A stretch of DNA of 64,000 bases from assembly GCF_030525755.1 (NCBI RefSeq), contig NZ_JAUNEC010000001.1, positions 85,103-149,102 of the forward strand, read 5' to 3'. Position 1 is the first letter of the stretch. Each line of letters begins with the position of its first letter. Shown one piece after another: positions 56,406 to 64,000 of this stretch. This DNA is from Alysiella sp. GTDB lineage: Bacteria; Pseudomonadota; Gammaproteobacteria; Burkholderiales; Neisseriaceae. The notes beneath the pieces were generated by a model. It was not told where the DNA came from and did no database searches. It saw only the letters and a list, made by a program, of their open reading frames with translations. The position numbers were made by a program, and so were the translations under genes.

Positions 56406-59159
56406 TTGAAAACGAGTACAAAAACTTTGGCTGCTTCCCTGTCGTTAGCGGTTTCTTTTAGTGCCAATGCAGGCATGGGCGGTTTAAATGTTCAGTCTGT
56501 TTTGGGCGAGCCTTTTTCAGGCAGCATCATTGTTACTGGTAAAGAAGCGCAGGCTTTGATTGAAAGTGGTCGTGTTAATGTGAATGGTGGTGGCATTTCA
56601 GGCAGTGTTGTACCACAAAGTAACGGTAATGCTGTGATTCGTTTGCATTCAGGTGTAGCAATTCATGAGCCTGTATTGAATTTTGTGGTGCAAGCAGGTC
56701 AGCAAACACGTCAATATACCGCTATGCTCAATCCTGCCCATTATCGCCCTGCCCAACACAATAGCCGTGCTACTGCAACTGCACATGAACATGCTGAAAC
56801 AGGAACAACGATTAAAACACGTTCCAATCGTGCCGAACGCACTACAAAACCTGTACGTCGTCCTGTTGTGAAGAAGGCGACAACAAGCACCATGCCTGTT
56901 ATTGAACGCACAGGCAATACTTATCATGAAGTGCAAAAAGGCGAATCTTTGGCGCAAATTGCCGAGCGTTATCGTCCGCACAATATCAGTATGCACCGTG
57001 CGATGCGTGCATTGATGGCAGCCAATCCGCGTGCTTTCCGTGCGGGTACGCGTGGTAATGTGATGTATGATAAAGCCACTTTGTATATTCCAACCGAAGC
57101 ACAGTGGCAAGCTTATGCCAATCAAAATGTTTCATCTAAACGCCGTCCTGCACGTATTCAACGCCGTAATCCTGTAGTTGCGGATAATGCATCAGTGATT
57201 GCGCAGCAGGCCTCATCAGCTGTGGCGCAACAAGCACCCGTAACACAAGCCACAACAATATCAGCAGCTAATCCGTCTGTGTCTCCAAGTAATACGTCTG
57301 CGGTGGTGATGCCCGCATCTGTTCCCACAGAAAAAGCCGCAGTTGTGGCTGCGTCAAATGTGGTTGAAACGGCAAAACCTGCTATGGTTTCAGGCGGCGC
57401 ATCAGCACCTGCTGCATCACAAGTGACGAATGTGCAGCTTGCATCAGCAGCATCAGCATCTGTGGCTTCGGAAACTGTTGTCGCATCAGCACCTGTTGCG
57501 TCTCCTGTGGCAGTTGCCAAACCCGTTGCTCCAGTCCCAGCTGTTGTGGAAACGCCAGAAGAGCCTGAAACAGATTGGATGCAAATGGGCTTGATGGGTT
57601 TGGTTGGTGTTGCTGCATTGGGTGGTGTGGGTTACCTTGCAACACGTCGTCGTAAATCAGGTGAAACATCTGATGATAATGATGATATGTTTCTAAATGA
57701 GAAAACTCCGTCTGTGAGTGCAGCACAAGCATTACAACGCTCTTGGGACAGTGATGATGCGTATCTGTCATCATCAGCAAAAGCAGAAACATTTGATTTG
57801 AATGATGAAGATGACGGTTTCTTTGTTGAAGAAAGTACCATAACACCACAAAATAAACCCAATACCACATTTAATTTGAATGATTTTGAACCTGAAAACA
57901 TTCAAACAGCTGTTGTTGCTTCTTCGTCGGTAGAAGAAGTGGAAGAAGAATGGGATTGGCTGGCGGAAACTGATAGCGAAGCAACAGTAGAGCATCAACA
58001 AGACGTCTATCAAAATAATGATGCTTTTGCGCAAATCACGACTGCTGTAACAGGTGTGGCAGCTGCGGCAGATGGTTTGGGTAATGAAAACCAATTTATC
58101 GCTCAATCAGAAGCTGTTCAAGAAGAAGTTTCTTCTGATGAATCATGGTTAAACGACGTTCTGGTCAATGAAGAAGCAGTACAAGTTGCGCCTACTCAAC
58201 CTCAGGTCTTTGATGATGAATTGGTGTTTGACAATTTTGCAGTACCTGCTGTTGAAATGCTGCCTGAAACCGATGTTATGACCAATGAGACAGAAAGTTT
58301 TGATTTAAATCTTGATACAACAGATGTATTTGTAGAGCATGTCCCATTTGAAGCCGAAACAGAAAATCAGGCATTATTGGTTGCTGATGAAATAAATTTG
58401 GATTTCTCTGATTCAGCAAGGATTGAAACTGTTTCTTTGACAAATGATACTGATGCACTTTCATTTGTTACGCCTGAAATTGCAATGGAAGAAGAGACAT
58501 TGGCATTGCCACAAACAGCATTGGCAGATGATAAGATTAGTCTGAATTTTGATGTGGCTGACATTGTTGTTGAGACACCACAAAGTTTTGAGCTGCCTGA
58601 AACGGCAGTTGAAGAACCTATAACATTGGAAATTGATGATGTTGATTTCAATGTGAATTTGGCTGATGAAGTGTCAATTGATAATGGTTTGGTATTTGTA
58701 GATGAAACTGAAATTGTTGAAGTGGATGCAAATGAAGCGTGGTTAGGCGATCTTAATGCTATTGAAGAACCACAAGCTGAATTGGTAGTGGCAGATACTG
58801 GTTTAAACTCAAACAATTTGGATTTGACTGAACCTGTATTTGAAGCAAGTAATACATTGGATACATTATCTGTTGCAGAAAGTCCTGTTGAATCCAATGT
58901 GACAACCACATCGCAGGTTGAAGAACTCCTATCTTGGGATAGCGATGCCAATTTGCTTTCCAGTACCAATAGTGCGGGTTTTGTGTCTGAAGCTGTGGGC
59001 ATGGAAGCACCACATGAAGCCAAATTGGAACTGGCAAAAATGTATTTGGAAATTGATGATGCCGTTGCTGCGCGTGAAACTTTGCGTGAATTGATTGGTG
59101 AATCAAGTGGCGATTTACAAGCACAGGCACAACAATTATTGGAAGAGTTAGGTGGCTAA
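56406..59159 (+). CDS. TspA/FimV-like LysM protein
   Basis: A 917-residue inner-membrane protein. The TTG at 56406 is chosen because AGGGAG lies at ideal spacing; ATG 56388 has no ribosome site. A signal sequence (KTLAASLSLAVSFSANA) precedes the FimV N-terminal domain (GGLNVQSVLGEPFSGSIIV). A LysM-like peptidoglycan-binding motif follows (YHEVQKGESLAQIAERY, about 172-190), then an Ala/Val/Ser-rich linker, a membrane segment near 390 (MGLMGLVGVAALGGVGYLA), a very acidic region of about 450 residues, and the conserved C-terminal TPR-like LELAKMYLEIDDAVAARETL. FimV/TspA proteins support type IV pilus function; meningococcal TspA is also a T-cell antigen. Confidence 0.88.
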   Translation: MKTSTKTLAASLSLAVSFSANAGMGGLNVQSVLGEPFSGSIIVTGKEAQALIESGRVNVNGGGISGSVVPQSNGNAVIRLHSGVAIHEPVLNFVVQAGQQTRQYTAMLNPAHYRPAQHNSRATATAHEHAETGTTIKTRSNRAERTTKPVRRPVVKKATTSTMPVIERTGNTYHEVQKGESLAQIAERYRPHNISMHRAMRALMAANPRAFRAGTRGNVMYDKATLYIPTEAQWQAYANQNVSSKRRPARIQRRNPVVADNASVIAQQASSAVAQQAPVTQATTISAANPSVSPSNTSAVVMPASVPTEKAAVVAASNVVETAKPAMVSGGASAPAASQVTNVQLASAASASVASETVVASAPVASPVAVAKPVAPVPAVVETPEEPETDWMQMGLMGLVGVAALGGVGYLATRRRKSGETSDDNDDMFLNEKTPSVSAAQALQRSWDSDDAYLSSSAKAETFDLNDEDDGFFVEESTITPQNKPNTTFNLNDFEPENIQTAVVASSSVEEVEEEWDWLAETDSEATVEHQQDVYQNNDAFAQITTAVTGVAAAADGLGNENQFIAQSEAVQEEVSSDESWLNDVLVNEEAVQVAPTQPQVFDDELVFDNFAVPAVEMLPETDVMTNETESFDLNLDTTDVFVEHVPFEAETENQALLVADEINLDFSDSARIETVSLTNDTDALSFVTPEIAMEEETLALPQTALADDKISLNFDVADIVVETPQSFELPETAVEEPITLEIDDVDFNVNLADEVSIDNGLVFVDETEIVEVDANEAWLGDLNAIEEPQAELVVADTGLNSNNLDLTEPVFEASNTLDTLSVAESPVESNVTTTSQVEELLSWDSDANLLSSTNSAGFVSEAVGMEAPHEAKLELAKMYLEIDDAVAARETLRELIGESSGDLQAQAQQLLEELGG

Positions 59160-59183
59160 ATACTTGGAGCTATAGGAGCTATA

Positions 59184-59232
59184 ATGAAATGAAGCCATAT
59201 CGTACATTGCGTATGATATGGCTTCATTTCAT
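59184..59232 (+). terminator. Terminator after tspA/fimV
   Basis: ATGAAATGAAGCCATATC (59184-59201) pairs with GATATGGCTTCATTTCAT (59215-59232), a perfect 18-base-pair stem starting 25 bases after the stop. Confidence 0.75.
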
Positions 59233-59294
59233 CATATCCCAAGCTGACACATTTTCAGGCAGCCTGAAATCCATGTTGAAAAATGTTTTATTTT

Positions 59295-59395
59295 CAGTCG
59301 TAGAAATGAAAAAAGCAATACAAGGTGACAACGAGAGCCATGTACACCTGTATATAAGGGCATTGGTAACGCCGTGGTGTTTCTACGATTATAGT
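59295..59395. repeat. Repeat family B, copy 5 (most complete)
   Basis: About 100 bp bounded by inverted ends (CAGTCGTAGAAA and TTTCTACGATTATAG). The interior reads ACAAGGTGACAACGAGAGCC, ATGTACACCTGTATATAAGG and GCATTGGTAACGCC, in the same order as copy 3. The 59160-59507 gap holds this repeat, two terminators and uptake sequences, with no gene. Confidence 0.65.
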
Positions 59396-59421
59396 TGGTA
59401 CGGTATATGGTTTGGTGCAAT

Positions 59422-59464
59422 AAGAGACGGATAAGTGTAAGCTCATTTATCTGTCTCTTTTATT
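59422..59464. terminator. Terminator between convergent tspA/fimV and rne
   Basis: AAGAGACGGATAAGTG pairs with CTCATTTATCTGTCTCTTT (with G-T pairs), followed by T-rich sequence. Confidence 0.65.
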
Positions 59465-59507
59465 GTAAATACAATCATTTAGGTTATCTGAAACCACTTG
59501 CACATGA

Positions 59508-62366
59508 TTACTGTGGCAAAGTTTCCACCTGTATCATCTTATCAGATGTAATGGACACAATTGGCTTGGGTACATCACGGTAACGCAAACTGGATACGGG
59601 TATGGGTTCAAGGCGTGCCGCTGCGGCAATCAAAGCACCAGGTTTGGTTTCTATTAATTCCAATCCTTTTAAATCAAGAGATTGTGCGAGTCTTGCAATG
59701 CTGTTGCGGTCAGCAATATCCATTTTGCTTGCTGAATATGCTGAGGATGGAGCATATTGTTCGGTAACAGATTGTGCAGAAATGGATACTTGGGATTTGT
59801 TGCAGCTGCTCTCTGTTTCAGATTGAAACAATACCATATTATCTGTTTGTTCAATATATGTTTCAATTGGCTCAATATGTTTATGTACGGTTGTTTCAGA
59901 AGCCTTATCCATTTTATTCAGGCTGCCTGAAATGATGTTTGATGGGGCATTATCTGCTGCTTCATCAGTATGTGTTAGAACACCGACCGAAGCAAGGGCA
60001 ACTGTTACATTCGCCGCAACTTGTGCAATTAAATCATCTTCATCAATTTGCTCTATACCATTGAGTACAGGGATTTCAGCTTGAATTGGTGTACTTTGTT
60101 TATGCACAAGATGTTGTTGTAGTAATATGCTTTCTTTTGCTAAATCAGGATATTGTGCAATTACATGCGCAATCCCGGCTTCTGTATTTTGCGCCAGAAT
60201 GGACATATTTAAGGCAAGTTCTATTTTGGCTGCCGATGGAATACGGCGTTTGTCTTGTTGTTGCGTAGAGCGATGATTACGTTGTTTGTCTTTGTGCTTA
60301 TTTTCAATTCCCAATTGTACGACCAAAGGTTTTTGTTTGGACTTGGGTTTGCGTTCTGGCTTCACACTGTTTTCTGTTTCTATTGTGGCAGTCGCAATAG
60401 TTGTTGCCTGAACGGGAGTAATGTGGTCATTGTTTTTAGGACGATAACGGCGATTTTGATTGTTTCGTTCAGATGAATTTGCGGTTTTATTGTGCTCTGA
60501 CTTATGAGAGATATTGTTTTGCTTGTTGACATTTTTGTTTTCCAGCGTTTCATCTGCATTGATGGTTTCATCACGACGTTTATTGTGTTGACGACGATTT
60601 GGGTTATTTCGTTTATTGTGAATGCGGTTACCATTTTTGTTTTTGTTGCTATGGTTAAGTGATTTACTTTTGGTTTCGCTGCCATCGCTGCCCGTGAACA
60701 TGCATTTAAGCCAGTTTTTGAAGCTCGCCCACCACGATTTGTTTTCGCTCACCACAGGCGCAGGCGAAGCGTGTTTCACGCCTTTTACAGCAGGTTCGGG
60801 GCGCGTGGCTTTTTCGCCTTTGCTGTTGGAAAACGGCACGGTATCCGTTTTTTCAGGCTGGCTCACGCGTTTGTAGCTGGGCGGTGCGTCTTCCGCCACA
60901 TCGTCCACACGAATGCGCGAAATTTCATAATGCGGATTTTCCAAATTCGTGTTCGGAATCAAAAACACCGACACGTCCAAACGCTCTTCCATGCCAAACA
61001 ATTCAGCGCGTTTTTCGTTCAACAAAAAAGTTGCCACATCAACAGGCACTTGCGCGTGGACTTCGCCCGTGTTTTCCTTCATTGCCGCATCTTGAATCAA
61101 ACGCAAAACGTGCAAAGCGGTGGATTCAATGCTGCGAATCACGCCCGTGCCAGCGCAACGCGGACAAGCAATGTGGCTGCTTTCCGCCAAAGCAGGCTGC
61201 AAGCGTTGGCGCGACAATTCCAACAAACCAAAACGCGACAATTTGCCCATTTGCACACGCGCACGGTCTTTTTTCAGCGCATCGCGCAAGGTGTTTTCCA
61301 CATCGCGTTGGTGTTTTGCGTCTTCCATGTCAATGAAATCAATCACAACCAAGCCGCCCAAATCGCGCAAACGCATTTGACGCGCCACTTCTTCTGCCGC
61401 TTCCATGTTGGTGCGGAATGCGGTTTCCTCAATGTCCGCGCCGCGCGTGGAACGCGCCGAGTTGACATCAATGGAAACAAGGGCTTCGGTGTGGTCAATC
61501 ACAATCGCGCCGCCGCTTGGCAAGCTCACGGAACGCGCAAATGCGGTTTCAATTTGCTGCTCAATTTGCAAACGCGAAAACAGCGGCGTGTGGTCGGTGT
61601 AGAGTTTCAGTCTGCTCAAATTATTGGGCATCACATAACTCATAAATTCAGAGACTTGCTCGTAAACTTCGGGGTTGTCCACCAAAATTTCGGCAATGTC
61701 GGGGCGATAATAATCGCGAATGGCACGAATCACCAAAGAGCTTTCCATAAACAGCAAATAGGGCTGTTTGTGGGCGGCGGCGGCTTCTTCAATCGCGCGC
61801 CACAGTTGCAATAAGTAATTGAAATCCCATTGTAATTCTTCTGCGCTGCGCCCAATGCCTGCGGTGCGTGCAATCATGCTCATGCCGTGTGGCACGTCCA
61901 GTTGTGCCATGGCTTCTTTCAATTCGGCGCGGTCTTCGCCCTCAATGCGGCGCGATACGCCACCGCCACGCGGATTGTTGGGCATCAGCACCAAATAGCG
62001 TCCTGCCAAGCTGATGAAGGTGGTTAAGGCTGCGCCTTTGTTGCCGCGTTCGTCTTTTTCAACTTGAACAATGACTTGCATGCCTTCTTTCAACACATCT
62101 TGAATGCGGACTTTGCCGCCTTCGTAGTCTTGAAAATAGGCGCGAGACACTTCTTTAAATGGCAAAAAGCCGTGGCGTTCCACGCCATAATCCACGAAAC
62201 AGGCTTCCAAAGAAGGCTCAATGCGCGTAATCACGCCTGTGTAGATGTTGCCTTTGCGTTGTTCTTTGCCGAGGGTTTCAATGTCCAAATCCAGCAGGGT
62301 TTGTCCATCAACGATTGCCACGCGCAATTCTTCGGAATGGGTGGCGTTGAAGAGCATTCTTTTCAT
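59508..62366 (-). CDS. rne: Ribonuclease E
   Basis: RNase E is the main endonuclease for mRNA decay and rRNA/tRNA processing, and the scaffold of the degradosome. The 952-residue product starts [20 protein letters not shown]. It has the S1 domain ([20 protein letters not shown]), the 5' sensor and RNase H-like regions, catalytic acids in [11 protein letters not shown] and [10 protein letters not shown], and the zinc-link [13 protein letters not shown] (about 400-412). The C-terminal 450 residues are low-complexity: first basic and Asn/Arg-rich ([20 protein letters not shown]), then acidic. Such tails bind RNA and partner proteins. It is divergent from rluC, as in many proteobacteria. Confidence 0.96.
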   Translation of the reverse strand: MKRMLFNATHSEELRVAIVDGQTLLDLDIETLGKEQRKGNIYTGVITRIEPSLEACFVDYGVERHGFLPFKEVSRAYFQDYEGGKVRIQDVLKEGMQVIVQVEKDERGNKGAALTTFISLAGRYLVLMPNNPRGGGVSRRIEGEDRAELKEAMAQLDVPHGMSMIARTAGIGRSAEELQWDFNYLLQLWRAIEEAAAAHKQPYLLFMESSLVIRAIRDYYRPDIAEILVDNPEVYEQVSEFMSYVMPNNLSRLKLYTDHTPLFSRLQIEQQIETAFARSVSLPSGGAIVIDHTEALVSIDVNSARSTRGADIEETAFRTNMEAAEEVARQMRLRDLGGLVVIDFIDMEDAKHQRDVENTLRDALKKDRARVQMGKLSRFGLLELSRQRLQPALAESSHIACPRCAGTGVIRSIESTALHVLRLIQDAAMKENTGEVHAQVPVDVATFLLNEKRAELFGMEERLDVSVFLIPNTNLENPHYEISRIRVDDVAEDAPPSYKRVSQPEKTDTVPFSNSKGEKATRPEPAVKGVKHASPAPVVSENKSWWASFKNWLKCMFTGSDGSETKSKSLNHSNKNKNGNRIHNKRNNPNRRQHNKRRDETINADETLENKNVNKQNNISHKSEHNKTANSSERNNQNRRYRPKNNDHITPVQATTIATATIETENSVKPERKPKSKQKPLVVQLGIENKHKDKQRNHRSTQQQDKRRIPSAAKIELALNMSILAQNTEAGIAHVIAQYPDLAKESILLQQHLVHKQSTPIQAEIPVLNGIEQIDEDDLIAQVAANVTVALASVGVLTHTDEAADNAPSNIISGSLNKMDKASETTVHKHIEPIETYIEQTDNMVLFQSETESSCNKSQVSISAQSVTEQYAPSSAYSASKMDIADRNSIARLAQSLDLKGLELIETKPGALIAAAARLEPIPVSSLRYRDVPKPIVSITSDKMIQVETLPQ

Positions 62367-62559
62367 GTTTATACCTTTATTTTTAAAGATTTAAACACGT
62401 TTTCAAGTTTGACTGCCGCTCGCGTGGTGGCGCGTGTGCGCTGCGATGTCGCGGCAATAAGACGATAAAAAAGAGCGGTTTGGTGTTTCAGGCTGCCTGA
62501 AAGTGATACCGCAACACAATCGTAAAATGTTGTCGGAAATGGCTGAACTTTCAGTTACT

Positions 62560-62660
62560 TGTCCCCTCCCTCGCTGGGGGGCTGGTTAGGCTGGGGGTGG
62601 AAATTCAACGTGCCACCCTGCCCCTAGCCCTCTCCCACCAAACGGTAGAGGGGACAGATT
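62560..62660. repeat. REP-like GC-rich inverted repeat between rne and rluC
   Basis: The block contains GGCTGGTTAGGCTGGGGGTG followed by CCACCCTGCCCCTAGCCCTC, bounded by TTGTCCCCTCC and GAGGGGACAG, so two nested inverted arms fold into a long stem. It is strongly GC-rich against AT-rich flanks and resembles repetitive extragenic palindromes. The remainder of 62367-62951 is the long rne leader (with a GC-rich CGCGGC/GCCGCT-type stem near 62418-62455) and AT-rich sequence before rluC. Confidence 0.6.
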
Positions 62661-62951
62661 GCAGCAAGCATTTTTTGTTGCATATTCAATTTCATTTAAA
62701 TTCGGTTAGCCATCGTCTATGATTTTGTATTCAAACACAATTTCTACCGCCGTAGGCCATTGGCGATAAAAAAGAAAACGTGCAAAGTGCTTTTTTTGTA
62801 AAATGGCGACATACGGCTTTTTGCAATCACAATCGGTGTACAGGCTGCCTGAAAATCGTTTTTACAATAAAATCAAAGCCGTATTGCTTGTATTCACCGT
62901 GTTTCGGGCTGGCTGTTTGCCGCCAAAAACAAGTTTGGAATTATAGAGAAA

Positions 62952-63935
62952 ATGCCCACAATTAGCAAAGACTTGGTTAATCATTTAAAGGTGGCTGAAC
63001 ATGACGCTGGACAACGCTTGGATAACCATTTGATTAAAATATTAAAAGGTGTGCCAAAAAGCCACATTCACCGCATTATCCGCGCTGGCGAAGTGCGCGT
63101 GAACAAAGGGCGCGTTCAGGCGGATTATCGCATTCAAGCTGATGATTTGATTCGCATTCCGCCCATTCGCGTTGCCGAGAAAACACATGCAGGCAGCCTG
63201 AAAACCCCTGCCCCTGCGCGTGAATTTGAGATTGTGTTTGAAGATGAATATTTGCTGGTTGTGAATAAACCCAGTGGCGTGGCGGTGCATGGCGGTAGCG
63301 GCGTGAGTTTTGGCGTGATTGAGCAACTGCGCCAGTCGCGCCCCAACACCCCATATCTGGAATTGGTACACCGCTTGGACAAAGACACCAGTGGCTTGCT
63401 GATGGTTGCCAAAAAACGCAGCGCGTTGGTCAAATTGCACGAAATGCTCCGCAACGACCACCCCAAAAAAGTGTATTTGGCGTTGGGCGTGGGCGCGTGG
63501 CAGCCTGAAAATCGCCATGTGAAACTGCCCCTGATTAAATACACAGGCGCGGCTGGCGAAAAAATGGTGCGCGTTGATGAAAATGGGCAGTCTGCCCACA
63601 CCATTTTTCAGGTGCTGGACGTGTTTTCAGGCAGCCCAACGCATTCGGTGGGCATAGCGGCATTGAGTTTGGTGCAGGCGACTTTAAAAACAGGGCGCAC
63701 CCATCAAATTCGCGTGCACATGCAAGCGCAAAATTGCCCCATAGCAGGCGATGAGCGTTACGGCGATTATCAAGCGAACAAACGTTTGCAAAAATTGGGC
63801 TTGAAGCGGATGTTTTTGCACGCACACCGTTTGATTTTGAACCACCCGATTTCGGGTGAAAAATTGGATTTGTCAGCCAGTTTGCCTATTGAATTACGAA
63901 ATTTTTTAGTTGTTTTGAATGGTTGCGTAAAATAA
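62952..63935 (+). CDS. rluC: 23S rRNA pseudouridine synthase RluC
   Basis: RluC makes pseudouridines in 23S rRNA (955, 2504 and 2580 in E. coli). The 327-residue product has an N-terminal S4 RNA-binding domain (GQRLDNHLIKILKGVPKSHI, HRIIRAGEVRVNKGRVQADY). The RluA-type catalytic motif is LELVHRLDKDTSGLLMVAKK, with the nucleophilic Asp. KTGRTHQIRVHMQ and AGDERYGDYQANK complete the signature. It is divergent from rne and lies at the right end of the window. An uptake sequence is read as AGSLKT in the linker after the S4 domain. Confidence 0.95.
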   Translation: MPTISKDLVNHLKVAEHDAGQRLDNHLIKILKGVPKSHIHRIIRAGEVRVNKGRVQADYRIQADDLIRIPPIRVAEKTHAGSLKTPAPAREFEIVFEDEYLLVVNKPSGVAVHGGSGVSFGVIEQLRQSRPNTPYLELVHRLDKDTSGLLMVAKKRSALVKLHEMLRNDHPKKVYLALGVGAWQPENRHVKLPLIKYTGAAGEKMVRVDENGQSAHTIFQVLDVFSGSPTHSVGIAALSLVQATLKTGRTHQIRVHMQAQNCPIAGDERYGDYQANKRLQKLGLKRMFLHAHRLILNHPISGEKLDLSASLPIELRNFLVVLNGCVK

Positions 63936-64000
63936 ATGATTATATAAATCATAATTTTGCTATTTTATTATGGTTTTTATTTCAAATTTTCTTTGACAAT

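Noticed and set aside
59189..59434. 81-residue plus-strand frame after tspA/fimV
   Set aside because: It runs through a terminator hairpin, an uptake sequence and repeat family B, with no ribosome site.

Overview
The window comes from a member of the Neisseriaceae. The 12-mer AGGCTGCCTGAA, or its complement, recurs dozens of times, often as inverted pairs after genes and sometimes inside reading frames. This is the DNA uptake sequence dialect described for Simonsiella-type Neisseriaceae (AG-simDUS). Together with a Neisseria-type porin, a Slam outer-membrane protein, a lactoferrin/transferrin-type receptor pair and a TspA/FimV protein, it points to the Simonsiella/Alysiella group of oral Neisseriaceae. 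Genus level is inference; family level is secure.

Layout. 1-10.8 kb: trpG/pabA (cut by the window edge), dxs, a 51-residue orphan, tpx, an IS630 transposase remnant, an orphan membrane protein, valS, a porin and slam. 10.8-15.7 kb: an LbpA-like TonB-dependent receptor and its surface lipoprotein partner behind a probable Fur box. The lipoprotein, the receptor and Slam form the machinery for taking iron from host lactoferrin or transferrin. 16.3-26.9 kb: an apparently complete protocatechuate 4,5-cleavage (meta) pathway: aromatic-acid transporter, ligJ, ligK, two unknown genes, ligI, ligA, ligB, ligC, a divergent dienelactone hydrolase, galD and then aroQ. It would turn protocatechuate into pyruvate and oxaloacetate, and is the most distinctive accessory region. 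27-39.5 kb: mostly housekeeping (amgK, scpA, alaS, greA, ribBA, a LysR regulator) mixed with a broken cytosine-5 DNA methyltransferase and a frameshifted cstA. 39.5-64 kb: tRNA-Ala(GGC), a CNP1-like protein, cysK, galE, an FKBP lipoprotein, prmB, ybeY, an AEC carrier, an M20 hydrolase/unknown/MFS operon, a HAD phosphatase, hda, a DUF2868 protein, free-methionine sulfoxide reductase, adk, tspA/fimV, rne and rluC.

Intergenic DNA is rich in repeats. A MITE-like family of about 165 bp with inverted ends (AGAACCTGTATTCATAA) has two long copies and one short copy; the long copies supply the last codons and stops of dxs and scpA. A second family of 70-100 bp has five diverged copies, two of which flank the lactoferrin/transferrin receptor genes. 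It resembles an intergenic repeat I recall from pathogenic Neisseria. Uptake-sequence hairpins act as probable terminators throughout.

I saw no CRISPR array, prophage, rRNA operon or intact insertion sequence. The best candidates for something new are the meta-cleavage locus with its two unknown genes, the MITE family that rewrites protein C-termini, and the diverged receptor/Slam locus flanked by repeats. All identifications come from reading the sequence; no database search was run.
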